A stretch of 64,000 bases of DNA from Paraclostridium dentum (GTDB lineage: Bacteria; Bacillota; Clostridia; Peptostreptococcales; Peptostreptococcaceae): NCBI RefSeq assembly GCF_012922555.1, contig NZ_WIPK01000011.1, positions 1 through 64,000 of the forward strand, read 5' to 3'. The position numbers and the translations under genes are program-made. Shown here piece by piece: positions 56,627 through 64,000 of the stretch; position 1 is the stretch's first letter; the number at the start of each line of letters is the position of its first letter. A model generated the notes under the pieces. The model was not told the origin of the DNA. It saw only the letters and a list, made by a program, of their open reading frames with translations, and did not search any database.

Positions 56627-57795
56627 ATGGAAGAGAGAATTTTGTATTTTGACATAGTAAATGGTATATCTGGAGATATGACTATTGCGAGTTTACTAAA
56701 CTTAGGGGTACCTAAAGAAATTTTTTTAGAGGAATTAAAGAAATTAAATTTAAATGATGAATTTACTATAGAAATAGATTCTAAAAATGAAAGTGGTATA
56801 GTTGGAACAAAGGTTAATGTAATAGCTAAAGAATCTAATGCACACAGACATTTAGTAGATATTTTTGACATTATTGATAAATCTAATTTAAACGATAGAA
56901 CAAAAGATAGAGCTAAAAAGATATTTATGACGGTAGGAGAAGCAGAAGCTAAAGTTCATGGGACAACTATAGATAAAATTCATTTTCATGAGGTTGGAGC
57001 TATAGATTCTATTGTAGATATTGTTGGATGTTCTATATTAATAGATTTATTAAATATAGATAAAGTGTACTCTAGTTGTGTTCCAGTTGGATCTGGATTT
57101 GTAAAATGTGATCATGGGATTATGCCAGTGCCAGCACCTGCAACTATTGAAATATTAAGAGGAGTACCAGTTAGACTAAATAGTGTAGAAGGAGAGTGTA
57201 CTACACCTACAGGGGCAGCTATAATAAAAACATTATGTAGCGAGTTTATAGATAAATTAGAATTTGAAGTTAATCAAATTGGATATGGGATAGGACATAA
57301 GAAATTTGAAATACCAAATATGTTAAGAACTATAGTAGGTATAAAAAAAAAGAAGAAGTAATATATGAAATAAGTTGTAATATAGATGATATGTCGTCAG
57401 AGATATTTTCATATTTATATGATAAGGTCATAGAAGAAGGAGCGCTTGATATATACACTGAAAGTATACATATGAAAAAAAATAGACCAGCGATAAAACT
57501 GTCTATATTATGTGAAAAAAAGGATTTAGATAAATTTACTGAAATTATATTGATGGAAACTAGTACCTTTGGAATTAGGTATAAGGAGTATAAAAGAAAA
57601 ACTTTATTAAGAAAGTTTGAAAAAATAAATTGCGAATATGGAGAAGTAACAGTTAAAATTGGGTATTACAAAAATAAAATTATAAAAGTTACTCCAGAGT
57701 ACGAAGAGTGTAAAAACATAGCTAAAAAGGCTAATATATCCATAAAATTTGTATATGATAGCATAAATTGCTCAATAAAAAATAAATTTTTTTAA
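56627..57795 (+). CDS. larC: Nickel insertion protein LarC, expressed by -1 frameshift
   Basis: LarC inserts nickel into the pincer cofactor using CTP. Two reading frames are needed: 56627 to about 57352, ending IVGIKKKKK then TAA at 57359-57361, and from about 57352 in the -1 frame to 57795. The joined protein has about 389 aa, a usual LarC length. The second frame runs directly into YEISCNIDDMSSE, a conserved LarC block. The junction holds an A9 run with an A-AAA-AAG slippery heptamer (57346-57352). Frameshifted larC1/larC2 is known in Lactiplantibacillus plantarum. The start is the ATG at 56627 behind GAAGG. A sequencing error in the homopolymer is the alternative. Confidence 0.88.
57343..57361 (+). 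promoter_or_regulatory. Programmed -1 frameshift site in larC
   Basis: In zero frame the bases read ATA AAA AAA AAG AAG AAG TAA. A-AAA-AAG is the strongest bacterial slippery heptamer, as in dnaX. Shifting -1 here opens the larC2 frame. No strong downstream stem was seen by eye. Confidence 0.72.
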
Positions 57796-57800
57796 AATTG

Positions 57801-57829
57801 TTGACACAAGTAAGAAAATTTGATAAATT
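57801..57829 (+). promoter_or_regulatory. Promoter of the guaBA riboswitch transcript
   Basis: TTGACA (57801-57806), a 17-base spacer and TAAATT (57824-57829) with an extended TG (57821-57822). Confidence 0.8.
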
Positions 57830-57876
57830 AATAAACAACTCATACAACATTGTATACAAAATCATAAATAAAAAAT

Positions 57877-57947
57877 CACTCATATATACTCAGAAATATG
57901 GTCTGAGAGTCTCTACCGGAGTACCGAAAATACTCTGACTATGAGTG
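57877..57947 (+). ncRNA. Guanine-class purine riboswitch aptamer
   Basis: P1 is CACTCATA with TATGAGTG. P2 is ACTCAGA with TCTGAG, J2/3 is GTCTCTACC, and P3 is GGAGTA with TACTCT. The base-pairing position that sets specificity is C57939 (GACTATG), which reads as guanine rather than adenine. It precedes guaB, fitting feedback by guanine. Confidence 0.93.
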
Positions 57948-58041
57948 AAATTATTATAGACAAAACTCTATCATTAATAAAGTAAATCTATAGGCTGAGC
58001 ATATTCCCTATAGGTTAGCTACAAGTTAAAAGAGTTTTGAG

Positions 58042-58094
58042 AACCTGTATAGTAATTTCACTTATAAAATGAAGTTATTATACAGGTTTTTTTG
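58042..58094 (+). terminator. Riboswitch terminator upstream of guaB
   Basis: AACCTGTATAGTAATTTCA pairs with TGAAGTTATTATACAGGTT through a few G-U or mismatches, followed by T7. It should form when guanine is bound. Confidence 0.85.
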
Positions 58095-58175
58095 TACCCA
58101 TTTTTAAGGAAATTAAAGTTTCAGGGTAGAAACAGTATAAAAACAACTGATTATATAAAAAATAATAAATAGTAA

Positions 58176-59675
<1,500 letters not shown>

Positions 59676-59677
59676 GA

Positions 59678-61216
59678 ATGAAAAAACAACATGAAATAGT
59701 TTTAGTAATAGATTTTGGTGGTCAATACAACCAATTAATAGCAAGAAGAGTTAGAGAAAACAACGTATATTGTGAAATATTACCACATACTACAGATATA
59801 GAAGTAATAAAAGCTAAAAATCCAAAAGGAATAATCTTTACAGGAGGACCTAACAGTGCATATTTAGAAGAGTCTCCAAAGATAACTAAACAAATATTCG
59901 AAATAGGAGTACCTATACTTGGAATATGTTATGGAGTTCAGCTAATGGCTCACTTATTAGGTGGTAATGTAAGAAGAGGAAATAATAGTGAAAAAGAATA
60001 TGGAAAAACTTCTATAACATATAACGCTTCAAACATATTTGAAGGAATTTCTACTAATACTGTTTGGATGAGTCATACAGATTTAATAGATGTTCTTCCT
60101 GAAGGATTTGAAGTTGCTGCATATACTGAGGATTGTCCAGTAGCTGCAATGCATCACCCAGAAAAGAAATTATACGGAGTTCAATTCCATCCAGAAGTTG
60201 AACATTGCTTAGAAGGAGATAAAGTTTTAAGAAACTTCTTATATAATGTATGTGAAGTAACTGGAGATTGGACAACAGATTCATTTATAGAAGAAAAGAT
60301 AAAAGAATTAAAAGAAACTATAGGAGATAAGAAAGTACTTTGTGCTTTAAGTGGTGGAGTAGATTCATCAGTTGCAGCTGTACTTGTTCATAAAGCTATA
60401 GGAGATAACTTAACTTGTGTATTCGTAGATCATGGATTACTTAGAAAAAATGAAGGTGATGATGTTGAAAGAATATTTAGAGATAAGTTTGATATGAACT
60501 TAATAAGAGTAAATTGTGAAGATAGATTCTTATCTAAGTTAAAAGGTGTAACAGAACCTGAAGCTAAGAGAAAAATAATAGGTGAAGAGTTTATAAGAGT
60601 ATTTGAAGAAGAGTCTAATAAATTAGGAAAAATGGATTTCTTAGCTCAAGGAACTATATATCCTGACGTTGTAGAAAGTGGGCTTGGAGAATCAGCTACA
60701 ATAAAATCACATCATAATGTTGGTGGAATACCTGATGATATAGAATTTGAAATAGTTGAACCTTTAAGAGAATTATTTAAAGATGAAGTTAGAAAAATAG
60801 GATTAGAACTTGGAATAGATTATGATTTAATATATAGACATCCATTCCCAGGACCAGGTCTTGGAATAAGAGTTATAGGTGAAGTAACTAAAGAGAGATG
60901 TGATATATTAAGAGAAGCAGACGCTATATATATGGATGAGCTTAAAAAAGCTGGTTTATATAGTGAAATATGGCAAGCATTCGCAACTTTACCAGATGTA
61001 AAAACTGTTGGAGTTATGGGAGATGAAAGAACTTATGCTTATTTAGTAGGTATAAGAGCTGTTACTTCTTCTGATGGAATGACTTCTGATTGGTACAAAA
61101 TGCCTTACGATGTATTAGAAAAAATATCTAATAGAATTGTAAATGAAGTTGATGGAGCAAATAGAGTAGTTTACGATATCACTAGTAAGCCTCCAGGAAC
61201 TATAGAATGGGAATAA
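59678..61216 (+). CDS. guaA: GMP synthase (glutamine-hydrolysing)
   Basis: Aminates XMP to GMP using glutamine and ATP; 512 aa. The N-terminal class I amidotransferase has [15 protein letters not shown] with the catalytic Cys (~87) and QFHPEVEH. The ATP pyrophosphatase motif is [18 protein letters not shown] (~225-242). The C-terminal dimerisation domain ends [17 protein letters not shown] precedes the start, within the end of guaB. A terminator follows. Confidence 0.97.
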   Translation: MKKQHEIVLVIDFGGQYNQLIARRVRENNVYCEILPHTTDIEVIKAKNPKGIIFTGGPNSAYLEESPKITKQIFEIGVPILGICYGVQLMAHLLGGNVRRGNNSEKEYGKTSITYNASNIFEGISTNTVWMSHTDLIDVLPEGFEVAAYTEDCPVAAMHHPEKKLYGVQFHPEVEHCLEGDKVLRNFLYNVCEVTGDWTTDSFIEEKIKELKETIGDKKVLCALSGGVDSSVAAVLVHKAIGDNLTCVFVDHGLLRKNEGDDVERIFRDKFDMNLIRVNCEDRFLSKLKGVTEPEAKRKIIGEEFIRVFEEESNKLGKMDFLAQGTIYPDVVESGLGESATIKSHHNVGGIPDDIEFEIVEPLRELFKDEVRKIGLELGIDYDLIYRHPFPGPGLGIRVIGEVTKERCDILREADAIYMDELKKAGLYSEIWQAFATLPDVKTVGVMGDERTYAYLVGIRAVTSSDGMTSDWYKMPYDVLEKISNRIVNEVDGANRVVYDITSKPPGTIEWE

Positions 61217-61249
61217 AACCAGTTTATTCAAACACTTACAATAAATTAT

Positions 61250-61286
61250 AAAAAAATAAAAAGCTTATGCTTTTTATTTTTTTATA
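61250..61286 (+). terminator. Terminator of guaBA
   Basis: AAAAAATAAAAAGC pairs with GCTTTTTATTTTTT around a TTAT loop, followed by more T. Confidence 0.8.
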
Positions 61287-61327
61287 AGGATTTTATCACA
61301 AAAAACTTAGCATCAATGGAGGAAAAT

Positions 61328-62662
61328 ATGCAAAATTCAAGTGTTAAAGGCTCTAATAATGGATTATTAGAGAAAGTTTTTAAACTAAGTGAAAATAACA
61401 CAAATGTAAAAACAGAAGTATTAGCAGGAATAACAACATTTATGACAATTGCTTATATATTAGTTGTAAATCCTACTATATTAGGTGAAGCTGGTATGGA
61501 TAAGGGCGCTGTTTTTACAGCAACTGCAATAGCTTCAGCAATAGGATGTATAATAATGGGATTCTTAGCTAATTATCCTATAATATTAGCTCCTAGTATG
61601 GGAATAAATGCGTTCTTTACGTATACAGTAGTTTTAGGTATGGGATATACTTGGCAATTTGCACTATGTGCTATGTTTATCGAAGGTATTATATTTATTT
61701 TATTAACAGTAACTAATGTTCGTGAAAAGATAATAGAGTGTATGCCAGATGTCTTAAAACATGCTATAACAGCTGGAATTGGGTTGTTTATAACATTTAT
61801 AGGACTTGTTAATGCAGGTATTGTTCAACAAGGTGGAGCTATAATATCATTAGGAAATGTTAAGTCACCAGTTGTATTATTATCTATAATAGGATTAATG
61901 ATAGCTGCAACTTTATTAATAAAAAATGTGAATGGAGCATTTTTAATATCTATAATAATTACATCTGTAATTGGGATGGTATTTTCAATAGTTCCTATGC
62001 CAACAGGAGTTATAGACTTACCACCATCAATACAGCCTGTATTTATGAAAGCATTGGATGTAGGTAAAAGTCAAATATTTAGCTTAGATATGTTAGTAAT
62101 AGTACTTACATTATTATTTGTTAATATGTTTGACTCAATAGGATTTTTATTAGGAATTGCAGATAAGGCTAATTTATTAGATGAAAATGGAAATATGCCT
62201 AATGTAAAAAAAGCATTATTAGCAGAATCTGTTTCAACTACTATATCTTCAGTATTAGGAACATCAACGCTAGCTACAACAGTTGAAAGTGGATCTGGAA
62301 TAGCAGTTGGAGGAAGAACGGGATTAACAGCAGTAATTACTGGAATTTTATTCTTAATTTCATTATTTTTTGCTCCATTATTTGTTTCTATACCACCTCA
62401 AGCTACAGCTCCAATACTTATACTTGTAGGATTCTTAATGGCAAGTTCAATATTAAGAATTAACTTTAATGATTTTACAGATGCAATACCAGCATTTATA
62501 ACATTTGTAATGATGCCTTTATCATACAGTGTTGCAGATGGTATTATGTTCGGAATCATATCATATACATTTTTAAAGTTAGCTAGTGGTAAGAAAGATC
62601 AAGCAAAACTGTCTTTAATTATACTTAGTTTAGTATTCATACTAAAATTTGGATTATTATAA
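61328..62662 (+). CDS. pbuG: Guanine/hypoxanthine permease (AzgA/PbuG type)
   Basis: An NCS2-family purine uptake protein of about 444 aa with 12-14 membrane segments. ILAGITTFMTIAYILVVNPTIL at the start, LAPSMGINAFFTYTVV and FVNMFDSIGFLLGIADKANLLDENG are AzgA-type blocks. The ATG at 61328 is preferred since GGAGG lies five bases before it. The ATG at 61316 lies inside that site. The neighbouring guanine synthesis genes support a purine role. Guanine or hypoxanthine cannot be told apart by eye. Confidence 0.9.
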   Translation: MQNSSVKGSNNGLLEKVFKLSENNTNVKTEVLAGITTFMTIAYILVVNPTILGEAGMDKGAVFTATAIASAIGCIIMGFLANYPIILAPSMGINAFFTYTVVLGMGYTWQFALCAMFIEGIIFILLTVTNVREKIIECMPDVLKHAITAGIGLFITFIGLVNAGIVQQGGAIISLGNVKSPVVLLSIIGLMIAATLLIKNVNGAFLISIIITSVIGMVFSIVPMPTGVIDLPPSIQPVFMKALDVGKSQIFSLDMLVIVLTLLFVNMFDSIGFLLGIADKANLLDENGNMPNVKKALLAESVSTTISSVLGTSTLATTVESGSGIAVGGRTGLTAVITGILFLISLFFAPLFVSIPPQATAPILILVGFLMASSILRINFNDFTDAIPAFITFVMMPLSYSVADGIMFGIISYTFLKLASGKKDQAKLSLIILSLVFILKFGLL

Positions 62663-62666
62663 AATG

Positions 62667-62708
62667 AAAAAGATATGTAAATATAAATATTTACATATCT
62701 TTTTTTTA
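62667..62708 (+). terminator. Terminator of pbuG
   Basis: AAAAAGATATGTAAATA and TATTTACATATCTTTTT form a perfect 17-bp stem, followed by T. Confidence 0.92.
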
Positions 62709-62947
62709 TTTATTTTTATTATTTTAAAAAAGTTTGAATTTTGTTTAAATATGATGAAAATATGAATTATATAACTTAAAGGTAGATGAACAGTGCGTTT
62801 CAGAAAAATATTTGTGTATTTTATAAAATTTTATTAGTTCTTAATTTTCTTTATTTTTAAAATAAAACATAAATTTTGATGTGTTAAACAGTTTAAAAAA
62901 TAGTTTTTATATTTTTTATATGTAATAATTATGTAAACAAAAATATA
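62709..62947 (+). other. AT-rich intergenic region
   Basis: No gene, repeat or riboswitch is seen in this stretch ahead of the MFS transporter promoter. Confidence 0.5.
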
Positions 62948-62976
62948 GGTAAACGTTTTCAAAAAAGGTGTATAAT
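62948..62976 (+). promoter_or_regulatory. Probable cre (CcpA) site and promoter of the MFS gene
   Basis: GGTAAACGTTTTCA at 62948-62961 matches 13 of 14 positions of TGWNANCGNTNWCA. It overlaps the -35 region of a promoter with TATAAT at 62971-62976. Repression by CcpA when preferred sugars are present is inferred. Confidence 0.6.
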
Positions 62977-63004
62977 TAAAAAAAACGCTCAAGGGGGAAC
63001 TTGT

Positions 63005-64000
63005 ATGGAAGAAAGATTAGTAGGTTTTGTTACTAGCAATGATAAGAATTGGGACAAAAGATGGAAGTATAATTGTGCAATTTTCATTATTAGTTACATT
63101 TTTATGGGAGCCGTTACAGGTATAACCAATGACTCTTATATATCTTACTTGAATTTAACTGTACCCGATGTTGTTAAAGCTTTACCTATGTACACATCAA
63201 TAGGAACATTTATAATGGCTATGATGCTTTTATTGGTACATAAGTTAGGGTATAAAAAGATAATAGTATTTGCACCAGTTGTTTTAATAGGGGCATTATT
63301 ATCTTGTATATACAGTAGTAATGGTAAAGTAATCTTAGTAGCTAACATATTAGTTAATGTAGGTGCAGGGTTATTTGACTTTATATATCCTTTAATGTTC
63401 ACATCATACACACCTAAAGAAAAAAGAATTTCAATGTTTTCAAGAGTAATGTATTGCAACTTAATCAGTCAATCAATATTAACATTTTTAAATGGTAAAA
63501 TAGTTGTTTGGAAGTTTAGTAAATATCTAGGTATAAGTTATGATAAAGCATCTGCTTTATCAGAGAATGCAAGCAAACTAACTTCTACACAAATGAGTTA
63601 TTATATTAATTCATATGAATTTGCATTATGGATAGCAATTGTATTTGCAGTTTTAGCTTTAGGATGTCTATTCTTCTTAAGAGAAAAAGTAGAAGATTAT
63701 AGAGAAACTGAAGAAGAGATTGCAGCTAGAAAAGCTGAAAATAAATTTAGTTTAAAAGTATTTTGTAATAAATATATAATAATGTGGGTTGTAATATTTA
63801 GTACTATAAGATTTGGAGCTCTTTTAATAACTCCTTACTTCCCAATATATTTAAACAATTTCTTACATATAAGTAGAGGTACCGTATCAACAATAATAAC
63901 ATTCCAGACAGTAGCTATGGTATTAGGATTTTTAGCAGCACCGTATTTAGAAAAGAAATTAGGATCAATCGTAACAATATCATTATCCATGATATTATGT
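63005..64000 (+). CDS. MFS transporter, N-terminal part (runs off the window)
   Basis: 332 codons are visible and the frame is still open at the last base. A short cytosolic start (MEERLVGFVTSNDKNWDKRW) is followed by repeated hydrophobic segments, with about nine membrane helices in view. KLGYKKIIVF holds the loop between helices 2 and 3. The spacing between the sixth and seventh helices (REKVEDYRETEEEIAARKAENKFSLK) is the usual central loop. AGGGGGAAC precedes the ATG at 63005. The cre-like site suggests a sugar or organic acid substrate, but this is inference. Confidence 0.8.
   Translation, partial: MEERLVGFVTSNDKNWDKRWKYNCAIFIISYIFMGAVTGITNDSYISYLNLTVPDVVKALPMYTSIGTFIMAMMLLLVHKLGYKKIIVFAPVVLIGALLSCIYSSNGKVILVANILVNVGAGLFDFIYPLMFTSYTPKEKRISMFSRVMYCNLISQSILTFLNGKIVVWKFSKYLGISYDKASALSENASKLTSTQMSYYINSYEFALWIAIVFAVLALGCLFFLREKVEDYRETEEEIAARKAENKFSLKVFCNKYIIMWVVIFSTIRFGALLITPYFPIYLNNFLHISRGTVSTIITFQTVAMVLGFLAAPYLEKKLGSIVTISLSMILC

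Overview
The window is a low-GC, gene-dense Firmicute chromosome. Gene content points to the family Peptostreptococcaceae (Clostridioides / Paraclostridium / Paeniclostridium relatives): a NAD-glutamate dehydrogenase next to a cooS CO-dehydrogenase cluster, a Rex regulator beside a 2[4Fe-4S] ferredoxin, a raiA-type RNA ahead of the long hibernation factor gene, a clostridial collagenase, and strong AGGAGG ribosome sites. The species assignment is inference. No prophage, insertion sequence, CRISPR array, tRNA or rRNA was seen.

Layout. 1-8.5 kb: end of metK, recD2, comF (apparently started by ATT), a raiA-motif RNA, a cluster of DnaA boxes, hpf, secA and prfB with its autoregulatory +1 frameshift. 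8.5-13 kb: tex, an amidohydrolase, an FMN riboswitch controlling ribU. 13-16.6 kb: an acetyltransferase facing the tsaE-tsaB-rimI-tsaD operon for tRNA t6A. 17-27 kb: a complete glycogen operon (glgB-glgC-glgD-glgA-glgP-GH13). 27-31.7 kb: a MATE exporter and an ABC-F protein on the minus strand, then rex and a small ferredoxin. 31.8-39 kb: a CapA-like protein, the cooS/cooF/flavin reductase cluster, an unusual P-loop protein and gluD. 39-45.5 kb: a secreted NlpC/P60 hydrolase with an asparagine-rich linker, then pyrB-pyrC-pyrK-pyrD-pyrE under a PyrR site. 45.8-51 kb: a secreted collagenase, a LysR regulator, and two deoxynucleoside kinases. 51-64 kb: an Ogg-type glycosylase, cls, CIRCE-groES-groEL, larB, larC (split by a -1 frameshift), a guanine riboswitch with guaB-guaA, pbuG, and the first part of an MFS transporter behind a probable cre box.

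Functionally this is mostly core metabolism: nucleotide synthesis and salvage (pyr, gua, pbuG, dNK pair), carbon storage, redox balance (rex, ferredoxin, CODH, GDH), protein export and quality control. Many regulatory RNAs and sites can be read directly: FMN and guanine riboswitches, the PyrR site, CIRCE, the RF2 shift and the raiA RNA. Candidate Rex, WalR and cre sites are weaker.

The least explained structures are three families of intergenic repeats. Family A (five copies) and family B (four copies) are long hairpins whose central motif is conserved, while the arms differ from locus to locus yet pair within each copy. Family C (two copies) is a short GC-richer sequence. Other points worth follow-up are the DnaA-box cluster, the ATT start of comF, the A-rich -1 frameshift in larC without a neighbouring larE, and the P-loop protein with an Asp23-like tail.
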